Source of the DNA: Pseudomonas fluorescens HK44
Lineage (GTDB): Bacteria > Pseudomonadota > Gammaproteobacteria > Pseudomonadales > Pseudomonadaceae
Assembly (NCBI RefSeq): GCF_000217955.3
Contig: NZ_AFOY02000009.1
Location: 248,001 to 312,000 of the forward strand
DNA length: 64,000 nt
Direction: 5' to 3'
Under the pieces are notes generated by a model. That model was not told where the DNA came from. It made no database searches and worked only from the letters and a program-made list of their open reading frames with translations. Positions within the stretch are counted from its first letter, which is position 1. Every line of letters begins with the position of its first letter. Below, one piece after another: positions 9,124-19,542 of the stretch. Made by a program: the position numbers and the translations under genes.

Positions 9124-10599
9124 ATGACCGTGCTCAAAGCACTCAAGAAAATGTTCGGTAAAAGCGAGGCTGAGCAGCTCGCGCCCAGCTCCAGCGCACC
9201 TTCCCACACACCCGGCAGCCGCACCGACGGTCATCAGCCTGGCCAGACCGCAGCTGTCGCGGCACCGAAACATGCGCCCGCGAACACGCCGGCCACCGAG
9301 TCTGTAGCGGAAAAACCGCGCAGCGAGACGCCAAAACCTGCGCAACCGCGCCGCGAACGTGCGCCGAAACCGCCCGTAGTCGCCTGGAAACTCGAAGACT
9401 TCGTCGTTGAGCCCCAGGAAGGCAAAACCCGTTTCCATGATTTCAAACTGGCCCCGGAACTGATGCACGCCATCCAGGACCTGGGGTTTCCGTACTGCAC
9501 GCCGATCCAGGCGCAGGTGTTGGGTTTCACACTCGCCGGCAAAGACGCCATCGGTCGCGCCCAGACCGGCACCGGCAAAACCGCCGCGTTCCTGATCTCG
9601 ATCATCACCCAGCTGTTGCAAACCCCGCCGCCGAAAGAGCGCTACATGGGCGAGCCACGGGCGCTGATCATTGCACCAACCCGTGAACTGGTGGTGCAGA
9701 TCGCCAAGGATGCGGCCGACCTGACCAAGTACACCGGCCTCAACGTCATGACCTTCGTTGGCGGCATGGACTTCGACAAGCAACTCAAACACCTCGAAGC
9801 CCGCCACTGTGACATCCTCGTTGCGACCCCAGGCCGCCTGCTGGACTTCAACCAGCGCGGCGACGTGCACCTGGACATGATCGAAGTGATGGTGCTCGAC
9901 GAAGCCGACCGGATGCTCGACATGGGTTTCATCCCACAAGTGCGTCAGATCATTCGCCAGACCCCACCGAAAAGCGAACGTCAGACTCTGCTGTTCTCCG
10001 CCACTTTCACCGAAGACGTGATGAACCTGGCCAAGCAATGGACCACCGACCCGTCCATCGTTGAAATCGAATCCGAGAATGTTGCCAGCGAAAACGTCGA
10101 ACAGCACATCTACGCCGTTGCCGGCGCCGATAAATACAAGCTGCTCTACAACCTGGTCACCGACAACGGCTGGGAACGGGTGATGGTCTTCGCCAACCGC
10201 AAGGATGAAGTGCGGCGCATCGAAGAACGTCTGGTGCGTGACGGCGTCAACGCGGCCCAGCTGTCGGGTGATGTTCCGCAGCACAAGCGCATCAAGACCC
10301 TGGAAGGATTCCGCGAAGGCAAGATCCGCGTGCTGGTGGCCACCGATGTCGCCGGTCGCGGGATTCACATCGACGGTATCAGCCACGTGATCAACTTCAC
10401 CCTGCCGGAAGTGCCGGACGATTACGTCCACCGCATTGGTCGTACCGGTCGCGCGGGTGCCGATGGCGTGTCCATCAGCTTCGCCGGTGAAGACGACTCC
10501 TACCAGCTACCGTCCATCGAGGCGTTGCTGGGTCGCAAGATCAGTTGCGAAACCCCGCCGACTCATCTGTTACGCCCTGTAGAGCGCAAGCGTCCGTAA
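9124..10599 (+). CDS. rhlB: ATP-dependent DEAD-box RNA helicase RhlB
   Basis: A 491-residue helicase with an unstructured Pro/Ala/Lys-rich N-terminal extension (about 1-85), then a RecA-like pair. Motifs in order: AQTGTGKT (146-153), PTREL, TPGR, DEAD, SATF in domain 1; [12 protein letters not shown] and [10 protein letters not shown] in domain 2. The extension and the segment [14 protein letters not shown] are typical of pseudomonad RhlB, the helicase that helps the RNA degradosome unwind structured mRNA. It is a single gene with its own terminator. Confidence 0.9.
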   Translation: MTVLKALKKMFGKSEAEQLAPSSSAPSHTPGSRTDGHQPGQTAAVAAPKHAPANTPATESVAEKPRSETPKPAQPRRERAPKPPVVAWKLEDFVVEPQEGKTRFHDFKLAPELMHAIQDLGFPYCTPIQAQVLGFTLAGKDAIGRAQTGTGKTAAFLISIITQLLQTPPPKERYMGEPRALIIAPTRELVVQIAKDAADLTKYTGLNVMTFVGGMDFDKQLKHLEARHCDILVATPGRLLDFNQRGDVHLDMIEVMVLDEADRMLDMGFIPQVRQIIRQTPPKSERQTLLFSATFTEDVMNLAKQWTTDPSIVEIESENVASENVEQHIYAVAGADKYKLLYNLVTDNGWERVMVFANRKDEVRRIEERLVRDGVNAAQLSGDVPQHKRIKTLEGFREGKIRVLVATDVAGRGIHIDGISHVINFTLPEVPDDYVHRIGRTGRAGADGVSISFAGEDDSYQLPSIEALLGRKISCETPPTHLLRPVERKRP

Positions 10600-10632
10600 T
10601 TTTCGGTCGCACAGCGCTCCCCCCAAAAGAAG

Positions 10633-10662
10633 GCGCAGCCGGCAACGGACTGCGCTTTTTTT
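10633..10662 (+). terminator. Rho-independent terminator of rhlB
   Basis: GCGCAG/CTGCGC stem with an 11-base loop followed by seven T residues, 34 bases after the rhlB stop. Confidence 0.85.
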
Positions 10663-10740
10663 ACGCCTGGATATTGCCAAATAGAACAATAAGTCCACAA
10701 TGGACAAATTAGTTTACTAGCGAATCCACGGAGCATCCGC

Positions 10741-11694
10741 ATGACCCGCATACCTTATGTGATCGCCAAACTCCAGGCCCGCGAACTGCTTGAGCAGGTC
10801 GACGTGCCGAAAATCCTGCGCAAGCTGTTCCGCGATCTGGCCGCGGGTCAGGCCGTGCAACCGGCTCAGCAACGGGTGGAGTTTCCGCAAGGTGCCGGTG
10901 ATTTCATCAATTACCTCGGGGTGTTGGCCGAAGACGGTGTGTACGGCGTGAAAACCTCGCCCTACATCGTGCGCCAGGAAGGTCCGCTGGTGACCGCCTG
11001 GACGCTGCTGATGTCGATGCAAACCGGCCAGCCGCTGTTGCTCTGCGATGCTGGTGAACTGACCACCGCACGCACCGCCGCGACCACTGCCGTCGCCATC
11101 GATGCCCTTGCCCTGCCGCACGCCACGCGCCTGGCAATCATCGGCAGTGGCCCGGTCGCCCAGGCTCACCTGCATTACGCGAGAAACGTGCGGGAATGGC
11201 AAAGCATCAGCCTCTATTCGCCGAATCTGGCGAACCGGGACCCGCAATTGCTCGCGCAACTCTCGGCCATCGACTCGCGCCTGAAGGTGTTCGATAGCCG
11301 CGAAGCCGCGATCCAGGACGCCGACGTGATCATGCTGTGCACCTCGTCTGCCGCCCCCGTCATCGACCCGCGGACCTTGGGCAAACCGACACTGATTACC
11401 TCCATCAGTACCAACGCAGTGCGTGCCCACGAGGTGCCGCCTGCAACGCTGAGCGGGATGCAGGTCTATTGCGACTATCGCCTGACCACTCCGGATTCCG
11501 CTGGCGAAATGCTGATCGCCAGCGAGCAACACGGCTGGGACAAAAGTACGATCGCGGGCGACCTGGCCGAATTGCTGAGCGAACAGACGCCACGTCCGGC
11601 TTATGATCGCCATGTGTTCTTCCGTTCCATCGGTCTGGGCCTGGAAGACATCGCCCTGGCCAATGCCCTTTATCAGTTGCAATACCAGAACTGA
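10741..11694 (+). CDS. dauB: Ornithine cyclodeaminase/mu-crystallin family dehydrogenase (anabolic L-arginine dehydrogenase DauB-like)
   Basis: A 317-residue OCD-family protein with the NAD(P)-binding motif LAIIGSGPVAQAH near residue 140 and the family Lys/Arg residues in GVYGVKTSPY. OCD homologues range from true ornithine cyclodeaminase to imine reductases. The call as DauB rests on context: it precedes a DauA-like FAD enzyme and a DauR-like regulator, as in the P. aeruginosa dauBAR operon, where DauB reduces 2-ketoarginine with ammonia to L-arginine. A REPIN separates it from dauA. The GGAGCATCCGC upstream contains the ribosome binding site. Confidence 0.82.
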   Translation: MTRIPYVIAKLQARELLEQVDVPKILRKLFRDLAAGQAVQPAQQRVEFPQGAGDFINYLGVLAEDGVYGVKTSPYIVRQEGPLVTAWTLLMSMQTGQPLLLCDAGELTTARTAATTAVAIDALALPHATRLAIIGSGPVAQAHLHYARNVREWQSISLYSPNLANRDPQLLAQLSAIDSRLKVFDSREAAIQDADVIMLCTSSAAPVIDPRTLGKPTLITSISTNAVRAHEVPPATLSGMQVYCDYRLTTPDSAGEMLIASEQHGWDKSTIAGDLAELLSEQTPRPAYDRHVFFRSIGLGLEDIALANALYQLQYQN

Positions 11695-11707
11695 AACGAA
11701 ACGCTTT

Positions 11708-12974
<1,267 letters not shown>

Positions 12975-13063
12975 ACCTGCCTGCGGGGTGACGTCTGACC
13001 CCGATTACGGCAAACTCCCAGCGCCCTTTTTCTACGGGGCGCTGATTGCCTGGAGCAACACCC

Positions 13064-13690
13064 ATGACCCCACCTCTTCAAGATCCCGCACTGGATAACT
13101 ACCGGGCGATCGCCGACGCCATTGCCACGCTGTTTTTCCCCCACGCCGAGGTGGTGCTGCACGACCTGCGCACGCAAAAAATCGACTACATCGCCAACAA
13201 CCTGTCCAAACGTGAAGTCGGTGACGATGCCGCACTGGAGGACATGCTCAGCGAAGAGATCAGCGAGCGGAATATCGGCCCGTACGAAAAACTCAATTGG
13301 GATGGGCAAAAGATCCGCAGCCTCAGCAGCGTTCTGCGCGACAGCGAAGGGCGTCCGATTGCCGTGCTGTGCATCAACCTGAATATCTCGTTGTTTGAAA
13401 ACGCCAAGGCCGCGCTGGATCTGTTTCTCTCACCGAGCAAGTTGATCCCGCAACCTGACGCGCTGTTTCGCGACGACTGGCAGGAGCGCATCAACACCTT
13501 CCTGCATAACTGGCTGCGAGAGCGGCAATTGGGTCTGAATATGCTGACTCGCGAGCACAAACGTGAGCTGGTGCTGGCGTTGCACGCCGAAGGCGCCTTC
13601 AAAGGCAAAAGCGCTTCCAACTATGTGGCCAACGTGCTGAATATGGGACGGGCGACGGTGTACAAGCATTTGAAAGAATTGAAAGGCTGA
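13064..13690 (+). CDS. dauR: YheO/DauR-family transcriptional regulator (PAS-like and HTH)
   Basis: A 208-residue regulator. The YheO PAS-like domain (about 10-120) contains DNYRAIADAIATLFFPHAEVVLHDL, and the C-terminal DauR-type helix-turn-helix contains FKGKSASNYVANVLNMGRATVYKHLKEL. DauR represses the dau operon and responds to D-arginine-derived signals in P. aeruginosa. The start is an ATG at 13064 preceded by CTGGAG; an in-frame TTG at 13046 is the alternative. The 89-base space after dauA carries two small hairpins (GGGGT/ACCCC and AGCGCCC/GGGCGCT) that may weaken read-through. Confidence 0.87.
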   Translation: MTPPLQDPALDNYRAIADAIATLFFPHAEVVLHDLRTQKIDYIANNLSKREVGDDAALEDMLSEEISERNIGPYEKLNWDGQKIRSLSSVLRDSEGRPIAVLCINLNISLFENAKAALDLFLSPSKLIPQPDALFRDDWQERINTFLHNWLRERQLGLNMLTREHKRELVLALHAEGAFKGKSASNYVANVLNMGRATVYKHLKELKG

Positions 13691-13715
13691 AACCTTAAAA
13701 GGTTGAAATTAGCCA

Positions 13716-13860
13716 TGTGGCGAGGGAGCTTGCTCCCGTGGGCCGGTCCGCGTTCGGGCGAAGCGGCCCTGAATTCAGGCAGTGCGCTCTGTCAGGTACA
13801 AAGCGTTTGCCAGGTTCACGACTGCTTTGCAGCCGAGCGGGAGCAAGCTCCCTCGCCACA
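13716..13860. repeat. REP doublet, family B
   Basis: Inverted pair of GTGGCGAGGGAGC-type REPs with about 95 bases between them, filling the space between the convergent dauR and amino-acid binding-protein genes. Confidence 0.9.
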
Positions 13861-13866
13861 GATCAA

Positions 13867-14643
13867 TCAATCGCCGTAGATATCCGACTTGAAGTACTTG
13901 GCTTCAATCTTCTGGTATTCGCCGTTGGCGCGAATCCCGTCGATGGCATTGTTCAGTTGGCTAACCAATTCGGTGTTGCCCTTGCGCACCGCAATCCCGG
14001 CGCCCTCACCCACGTATTTCGGGTCCTTGAGCTCCGGCCCGACAAAAGCGTAGCCCTTGCCGCGAGGCATCGACAGGAAGTCGCTCAGCGGAATGGTATC
14101 GGCGAAAACACCGTCCAGACGCCCGGCGGCCAGGTCCATGTAGATCTCTTCATTGTTGCCATAACGCGCCACCTTGATGCCCTTGGGCTCGAAGACTTCC
14201 GTGGCGTAACGGTCGGTGGTGGTTGCTCGTTGCACACCAATGGTCTTGCCCTTGAGGCTTGCGTACTGGTCATCAACCACCGCACCGTCTTTCATCACCA
14301 GCCGCGATGAGGTGAAGTAGTACTTGTGGGTGAAGTCCACCGACTTTTTACGGTCTTCGTTAATGGTCATGGACGACAGCGCTGCGTCGATTTTCTTCAC
14401 CTTGAGCGAAGGAATCAAACCGTCGAACTCGCCCTCGACCCACTCGCACTTGACCTTCATCTGCGCGCACAGCGCGTTACCGATGTCGTAGTCGAAGCCG
14501 ATGATTTTTCCATCCGCGGTCTTGGAGGCAAACGGCGGATATGCCGCTTCGATACCGATGCGCAGGGTTTTCTCGGCGGCAAACAGACTGCTGCACGCCA
14601 ACAGGCTCAGGGCCAGGCCACCGATCAGGGGGAGCTTCTTCAT
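13867..14643 (-). CDS. Amino acid ABC transporter substrate-binding protein (ArgT/HisJ type)
   Basis: A 258-residue periplasmic binding protein. The signal peptide [22 protein letters not shown] ends near residue 22; LLACSS could be read as a lipobox, but the A-F-A cleavage looks more likely. The fold has [29 protein letters not shown] and the second-lobe motif [13 protein letters not shown] typical of Lys/Arg/Orn/His binders. It lies convergent to dauR, and an orphan binding protein also neighbours dauBAR in P. aeruginosa, which suggests it serves arginine uptake. No permease or ATPase gene is adjacent. Confidence 0.85.
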   Translation of the reverse strand: MKKLPLIGGLALSLLACSSLFAAEKTLRIGIEAAYPPFASKTADGKIIGFDYDIGNALCAQMKVKCEWVEGEFDGLIPSLKVKKIDAALSSMTINEDRKKSVDFTHKYYFTSSRLVMKDGAVVDDQYASLKGKTIGVQRATTTDRYATEVFEPKGIKVARYGNNEEIYMDLAAGRLDGVFADTIPLSDFLSMPRGKGYAFVGPELKDPKYVGEGAGIAVRKGNTELVSQLNNAIDGIRANGEYQKIEAKYFKSDIYGD

Positions 14644-14828
14644 GTTCGTTTTCTCGCGGGTTGTTGTTGGTTTGGCAAGACAGAAGAAAGTGAAACGGGA
14701 AACGCCTTTTTTGTACTTATAATTCCATACTGGACTTTTATGTATTGTCCGTCAATCAGGCGTGCGCAGTTCTTTGCTCCTCTGGTCGGGCGGTGAATCA
14801 GAGAGAGTTTGGGCGCATCTGATGGACC

Positions 14829-14933
14829 CATCGCGGGCAAGAACTAGGCGTCCCCCCGCTCCTACAGGTGCTGAGTCGACCGCGTATTCGCGAACGACAT
14901 AAAACCGTAGGAGCAAGGCTTGCCCGCGATGAC
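14829..14933. repeat. REP pair, family C, in the 311-base gap upstream of the binding-protein gene
   Basis: Copies of the GTAGGAGCAAGGC-type REP: a damaged reverse copy with an insertion (14829-14875) and a clean forward copy (14907-14932). The remainder of 14644-14954 holds the AT-rich promoter side of the binding-protein gene and nothing else I can name. Confidence 0.75.
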
Positions 14934-14954
14934 GTACTCAAGAGCGCTGAGGGA

Positions 14955-15407
14955 CTACTTCTTCCAACGATCCGCCGCAGCGTGATCACTGTCGCGCCCT
15001 TCAACCCAGCGCGGGCCGTCGCTGGTGTTTTCTTTTTTCCAGAACGGTGCACGGGTTTTCAGGTAGTCCATGACAAAGGCGCAGGCGTCGAATGCTGCCT
15101 GACGATGGGCACTCGCCGCGCCGACGAAGACGATCGGCTCGCCCGGCTCCAATGCGCCGATGCGGTGCAGCACTTCCAGTTTGAGCAACGGCCAGCGTTG
15201 CTCGGCCTCGACGACAATCTTGCCGAGGGCCTTTTCGGTCATGCCCGGGTAGTGTTCAAGAAACATCCCGGCCACATCGAGCCCGTCGTTGAAGTCTCGG
15301 ACATAACCGACAAAACTCACCACCGCACCGACGCCGACATTCGCCGCGTGCATCGCATTGACTTCAGCGCCCGGGTCGAACGCCGTGGACTGCACGCGAA
15401 TCGCCAT
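14955..15407 (-). CDS. moaE: Molybdopterin synthase catalytic subunit MoaE
   Basis: A 150-residue MoaE. GAVVSFVGYVRDFN is the start of the catalytic fold, LEHYPGMTEKAL a core motif, LHRIGALEPGEPIVFVGAASAHRQAAFDAC the active-site region, and LKTRAPFWKKE contains the catalytic lysine. It transfers sulfur from MoaD to precursor Z to make molybdopterin. It starts 3 bases after moaD. Its ribosome binding site (GGAGG) is formed by the last two glycine codons of moaD. Last gene of moaCDE. Confidence 0.95.
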   Translation of the reverse strand: MAIRVQSTAFDPGAEVNAMHAANVGVGAVVSFVGYVRDFNDGLDVAGMFLEHYPGMTEKALGKIVVEAEQRWPLLKLEVLHRIGALEPGEPIVFVGAASAHRQAAFDACAFVMDYLKTRAPFWKKENTSDGPRWVEGRDSDHAAADRWKK

Positions 15408-15410
15408 GGG

Positions 15411-15653
15411 TCAGCCTCCGGTAACGGTGGGGAAAAACGCCACTTCATCGCCATCGACGAGCGGTTCGTCGAGCTGGCACAAGTCTTCATTACGCGCACA
15501 CATCAGGTTCTGCTCGCTCAGCACCTCGGCACCCTCGCGTTGCGCCAGCAGCAAACGCACATCGTCGACCGAAGCGAAATCACCTTCGACACTCAACGAA
15601 TCAACGCCCAGCGCCTCACGGTAACGGGCGAAAAACCTTACCGTCAGCTTCAT
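15411..15653 (-). CDS. moaD: Molybdopterin synthase sulfur carrier subunit MoaD
   Basis: An 80-residue ubiquitin-fold protein. [16 protein letters not shown] is the usual start, and the chain ends in [10 protein letters not shown], where the terminal Gly-Gly is adenylated and thiocarboxylated. The true start is the Met at 15653, which overlaps the moaC stop in an ATGA; a longer reading to 15746 would lie inside moaC. It is translationally coupled to moaC and moaE. Confidence 0.95.
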   Translation of the reverse strand: MKLTVRFFARYREALGVDSLSVEGDFASVDDVRLLLAQREGAEVLSEQNLMCARNEDLCQLDEPLVDGDEVAFFPTVTGG

Positions 15654-16123
15654 TGATCGGCCACCTGATAATGCCCGCTCTTGCCGCCAAGCTTCTCCAG
15701 CAGGCGCACGGTTTCGATGACCATGCCACGGTCCACGGCCTTGCACATGTCGTAGATGGTCAACGCGGCGATACTGGCCGCGGTCAGTGCTTCCATTTCA
15801 ACCCCGGTCTGCCCGGACAGTTTGCAGCGGGCGACGATGCGCACGGCATCGAGGCCTTCGGCACTGAGTTCGACCTTGACGCTGGTGAGCATCAGCGGAT
15901 GGCACAGCGGGATCAAATCGGAAGTTTTCTTCGCCGCCTGAATGCCGGCAATGCGCGCCACGGCAAACACGTCACCTTTGGGGTGACCACCACTGACAAT
16001 CATTTGCAGGGTTTCAGGGAGCATGCGCACTAGCGCTTCGGCCGTGGCTTCACGGAACGTCACGGCTTTTTCGGTGACGTCGACCATATTGGCGCGACCT
16101 TGGGAATCGAGATGAGTCAGCAC
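15650..16123 (-). CDS. moaC: Cyclic pyranopterin monophosphate synthase MoaC
   Basis: A 157-residue Moa[18 protein letters not shown] is the conserved N-terminus, [11 protein letters not shown] holds active-site residues, and [28 protein letters not shown] is the signature helix region. It makes precursor Z with MoaA, which is not in the window. I start at a GTG at 16123 because CAGGAG lies 7-8 bases upstream; a reading from 16147 would put the ribosome binding site inside the gene. First gene of moaCDE. Confidence 0.94.
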   Translation of the reverse strand: MLTHLDSQGRANMVDVTEKAVTFREATAEALVRMLPETLQMIVSGGHPKGDVFAVARIAGIQAAKKTSDLIPLCHPLMLTSVKVELSAEGLDAVRIVARCKLSGQTGVEMEALTAASIAALTIYDMCKAVDRGMVIETVRLLEKLGGKSGHYQVADQ

Positions 16124-16207
16124 AGCTTTACTCCTGATCAGGAGCACCGATTGTAAACCCGTGGGTCAAATTTTCGCGAGTTTGATTATCGGCTCACCAC
16201 TATCTAT

Positions 16208-16309
16208 GTGGGAGCGAGCCTGCTCGCGATGAGGTCATCACATTCAACATTGATGTCGGTTGTTACGCCGCTATCGTCGGAACGCCGCCCGGAGCCGGCT
16301 CGCTCCCAC
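16208..16309. repeat. REP doublet, family A (one arm degenerate)
   Basis: A forward GTGGGAGCGAGCCTGC copy and a mutated reverse copy ending GGCTCGCTCCCAC. It lies upstream of moaC and downstream of phoH. Confidence 0.82.
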
Positions 16310-16326
16310 AGGGATTTGTGCCAGAC

Positions 16327-16360
16327 ACAAAAAACCGGGCGGCTTTGAGGCCGCCCGGTT
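16327..16360 (-). terminator. Rho-independent terminator of phoH
   Basis: AACCGGGCGGC/GCCGCCCGGTT, an 11-base-pair stem with a 6-base loop. A run of T residues follows on the minus strand, immediately after the phoH stop. Confidence 0.88.
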
Positions 16361-16370
16361 TGGGTGAAGG

Positions 16371-17762
16371 TTACAAATGCGATTCGGCGTATTCGGCCAG
16401 AATCGAACGTGGCACCCCTTGCAGGGTGATGTGCACACCGTTGGGGAAATCCTTGAAGCGTTCAGTCAGGTACGTCAGCCCGGAGCTGGTCGCGGACAGG
16501 TAAGGGGTGTCGATCTGCGCCAGGTTGCCCAGGCACACCACTTTGGAACCGGCGCCGGCACGGGTGATGATGGTTTTCATCTGGTGCGGCGTAAGGTTCT
16601 GGCATTCGTCGATCAGGATCAGGCTTTGCTGGAAGCTGCGGCCCCGGATGTAGTTGAGGGATTTGAACTGCAACGGCACTTTGCTGAGGATGTAGTCGAC
16701 GCTGCCATGGGTGCTTTCGTCATCCATGTGCAAGGCTTCGAGGTTGTCGGTGATGGCGCCCAGCCAAGGCTCCATTTTTTCCGCTTCGGTGCCTGGCAGG
16801 AACCCGATCTCCTGGTCCAGTCCCTGCACGCTACGAGTGGCGATGATGCGCCGGTAGCGCTTGCTGACCATGGTCTGCTCGATTGCCGCAGCCAGCGCCA
16901 GAATGGTTTTACCCGAGCCTGCCGCACCCGACAGGTTGACCAGGTGAATGTCCGGGTCGAGCAAGGCGTACAGCGCCAGACTCTGATAGATGTCGCGTGG
17001 TTTCAGGCCCCAGGCTTCCTGGTGCAACAGAGGTTCCTGATGCAGGTCGAGGATCAGCAGCTTATCGACCTGGATTTCCTTGATCCAGCCGACAAAGCCC
17101 TGTTCGTCGATGATGAACTCGTTGATATGCACGGCCGGCAGGTTGTCGATCAACTGGACCTGGTGCCAGGTGCGGCCATGGTCCTGACGGGTTTCGACCT
17201 TGCTCACACGGTCCCAGAACGAGCCCGTCATGTTGTGATAACCGTTGGGCAGCAACGACACGTCGTCAACCAACTGGTCAGTGCTGTAGTCCTCGGCCGC
17301 AATCCCGCAGGCCCGGGCCTTGAGGCGCATGTTGATGTCTTTGGTCACCAGCACCACACGCAGTTCCTTGTCACGCGAGTGCAGGTCGATCAACTGGTTG
17401 ATGATGATGTTGTCGTTCAGGTGTTCGGGCAGAACGATGTTCGGCTCGGTACGCTTGCTCATCAGAATCGACAGCAAACCCTTGGGCCCGCTTTTTCCGC
17501 GCTGGATCGGTACACCCAGTTCAACGTCTTCGGGAGAGGCGTCGCCCAGCGTGTTGTCGATCAGGCGAATGGCCTGACGACATTCGGCCGCAACGCTGTG
17601 ATGGCCGCTCTTGAGCTTGTCCAGCTCTTCAAGGACGGTCATCGGGATGGCAACGTGGTGTTCTTCGAAGTTCAGGAGCGCGTTTGGATCGTGGATCAAT
17701 ACGTTGGTATCGAGTACATAAAGGATTGGCAGGTTGGAGGGGCTACGTCCGTGATCATCCAT
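16371..17762 (-). CDS. PIN domain-PhoH-like ATPase fusion (YlaK type)
   Basis: A 463-residue protein with two domains. An N-terminal PIN ribonuclease fold has YVLDTNVLIHDPNALLNFEEH and acidic residues in VLEELDKLK. The C-terminal PhoH P-loop ATPase has Walker A GAAGSGKTILALAAA near residue 284 and Walker B ILIDECQNLT, plus LGNLAQID. PIN-PhoH proteins are linked to RNA unwinding and cleavage. The gene is monocistronic with a strong terminator. It is commonly annotated as a PhoH family protein, but it is not part of the phosphate regulon by sequence. Confidence 0.9.
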   Translation of the reverse strand: MDDHGRSPSNLPILYVLDTNVLIHDPNALLNFEEHHVAIPMTVLEELDKLKSGHHSVAAECRQAIRLIDNTLGDASPEDVELGVPIQRGKSGPKGLLSILMSKRTEPNIVLPEHLNDNIIINQLIDLHSRDKELRVVLVTKDINMRLKARACGIAAEDYSTDQLVDDVSLLPNGYHNMTGSFWDRVSKVETRQDHGRTWHQVQLIDNLPAVHINEFIIDEQGFVGWIKEIQVDKLLILDLHQEPLLHQEAWGLKPRDIYQSLALYALLDPDIHLVNLSGAAGSGKTILALAAAIEQTMVSKRYRRIIATRSVQGLDQEIGFLPGTEAEKMEPWLGAITDNLEALHMDDESTHGSVDYILSKVPLQFKSLNYIRGRSFQQSLILIDECQNLTPHQMKTIITRAGAGSKVVCLGNLAQIDTPYLSATSSGLTYLTERFKDFPNGVHITLQGVPRSILAEYAESHL

Positions 17763-18112
17763 ACTCGGTCACCTTTGTGGGAGCCAGTCGACGCAATACC
17801 ATGACGGTGCTGCGCCTCGAAGTGGCCACCGAATTCACCTGTCGTACTGAAATGAACTGCACGACTCAAGTGAACTGCACACACGGGGTCTTGGAAGACG
17901 CCACCTGTGTTGCAGGTTTCGGCGGTCTGTCTTCGTAATACTCCAAAACCTGTGACAGAAAAAAGCACTTTGACGCTTTTTTGAAGTTTATTTTTCAGAG
18001 TGACGAAAAGCCCTTGGCGCGCCGCGCCGGCGCCGTTAAAGTCGAAAGTCCGTCTGTATCGAAATCCCTCCTGAAATTCCCCCTGCCCCACTGTTTCCCG
18101 GGGTTTCGCGTT
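17763..18112. other. 350-base gap between phoH and the deacetylase gene
   Basis: No gene is supported. It holds the phoH promoter side, a direct repeat TGAACTGCAC at 17853-17862 and 17871-17880 (18-base period), and an A/T-rich hairpin (17959-17982, eight pairs, only two of them G-C). The hairpin could weakly end minus-strand transcripts from the deacetylase gene. Confidence 0.5.
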
Positions 18113-19237
18113 TCAGCGAAAAGCGTCCTGACAATCTTCCCAACCGATCCCGCTTTGCGCCGTGTGCGTCAACAGCCAGGGCATTGCCGTTTTCACCACG
18201 TCCTGTTTGGCGTTGAAATTGATCACCCCGTGGCGCCACAACAGCATCAATGTCAGCACCCGCTGCGCGCTCTGCTCAGCCGTGAGCTGACGACTGCCGT
18301 CCGCAGGATCGATGTCCCACAGCGCAACCTGCAACCCCTGAGCCTTGAAGAAACCCTGCGCATCGGCACGACGCTGGCCATTGGGCGGACGGAACAACGG
18401 CACGAAGCTCGAAGGCAGTTTGCTCTTCACCAGTTCGACGCTGCGAGTCACCGAATACTGCCAATCCTGCCAATGGCTGTGGGAGCGGAACTCCCAGCCC
18501 TGCACGCCGATGCATTGCTTTGAGTACAACGCTTGCAGCTCGGCCACCGAATGCTGTGCCAAGCGGTTCTGGATATCGCTGCCCAGTACAAAAAAGATCC
18601 CGCTCAGGTTCGCCTTGCGCAAGTATTCGGCCACCCACGCCGTGTTGTCCGGCGCGAGGTTGGCAGCGCTGTCGAAGCTCAGCACAAACAAGCGGTCGTT
18701 GAGCTCATCGCCGTTACGCTCGTAGTCGCCGAACAGTTCGACTTCGCTGCTGGTCTGCGGAAACAGCGCGGCCTTGCGCATTTGTTCGTCCAGATAGCGC
18801 TCATGGAAACGCCGGCTCGGCCCGGCCCATCGGGCGTAATAGGAGTCTTCGCCGAGTTCGAACTTGGCGGCCTGTTCGCGCAGGGTATCCATGTCTTCGA
18901 CCAGAAAACAGAAGGACGCATCCTGATCGCAACTGCGCTGTGCAAAATTATAGTTGGCGAGCAAACGCTGCCACATGCGCGCGCGCAGGGTGTTGATCGA
19001 CTCGAGGTTGATCATGCGCAACCCCAGGCGCTGCTTTAAAGCCGCCTCATCCAGCGCTTCACTGGCGAGCAAGGCCCGGGCGAAGGTGAGGATTTCCGCG
19101 CGTGAAGCGACATCGAACAGGGTCGGGTTGCCAAGTTGCTCCGGCCAGGTGCTGCGATCCAGCGTGGCGAGGTTGTTGGGCGCAGCATAGGCACCCACGC
19201 TGAACAACCAGGCACAAAACAGTAAAGCGATACGCAA
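18113..19237 (-). CDS. Secreted polysaccharide deacetylase family protein
   Basis: A 374-residue exported protein. It starts best at a TTG (19237) with GGAG 7 bases before it, followed directly by a signal peptide LRIALLFCAWLFSVGAYAA; upstream Met readings run through a REP element and are unlikely. The helical N-terminal half is not recognised. The C-terminal half is a NodB-like fold with VLSFDSAANL in place of the usual T-F-D-D, SHSHWQDW as the metal His-x3 region, LFRPPNGQRR as motif 3 and WDIDPADG as motif 4. Possible substrates are cell-wall or exopolysaccharide N-acetyl sugars. Confidence 0.8.
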   Translation of the reverse strand: MRIALLFCAWLFSVGAYAAPNNLATLDRSTWPEQLGNPTLFDVASRAEILTFARALLASEALDEAALKQRLGLRMINLESINTLRARMWQRLLANYNFAQRSCDQDASFCFLVEDMDTLREQAAKFELGEDSYYARWAGPSRRFHERYLDEQMRKAALFPQTSSEVELFGDYERNGDELNDRLFVLSFDSAANLAPDNTAWVAEYLRKANLSGIFFVLGSDIQNRLAQHSVAELQALYSKQCIGVQGWEFRSHSHWQDWQYSVTRSVELVKSKLPSSFVPLFRPPNGQRRADAQGFFKAQGLQVALWDIDPADGSRQLTAEQSAQRVLTLMLLWRHGVINFNAKQDVVKTAMPWLLTHTAQSGIGWEDCQDAFR

Positions 19238-19314
19238 AGGGATGTCTCCATAACAAAACCCGCGCGGCACTATAGCTGATCTCGCGATCTTCCCTGCTGC
19301 GCCTGCGTACCCAA

Positions 19315-19447
19315 TGTGGCGAGGGAGCTTGCTCCCGTTCGATCGCGAAGCGGTCGCAAAGCCAGCGACCGCGATTTGCCTGACATGATGAAGTTGCAAA
19401 CTTCAGGGCCGCTTCGCAGCCCAACGGGAGCAAGCTCCCTCGCCACA
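19315..19447. repeat. REP doublet, family B
   Basis: Inverted pair of GTGGCGAGGGAGC-type REPs in the 305-base space between the divergent deacetylase and yaaA genes. Apart from short promoter flanks, the space holds nothing else. Confidence 0.9.
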
Positions 19448-19542
19448 AAGGACTCAACACCACCGATCAGCTATCACGTCCATAACTGGAGTCAACCGGG
19501 ACAACCCCCTAGAATCCCCGCACGATTAAAGGAGACGACTTC

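Noticed and set aside
13867..14643. Lipoprotein reading of the binding protein (LLACSS)
   Set aside because: The Cys is followed by a normal A-F-A signal peptidase I site, which gives the usual mature N-terminus of the family.
16377..17804. A 475-codon plus-strand frame opposite phoH
   Set aside because: Antisense shadow; composition follows the codon pattern of phoH.
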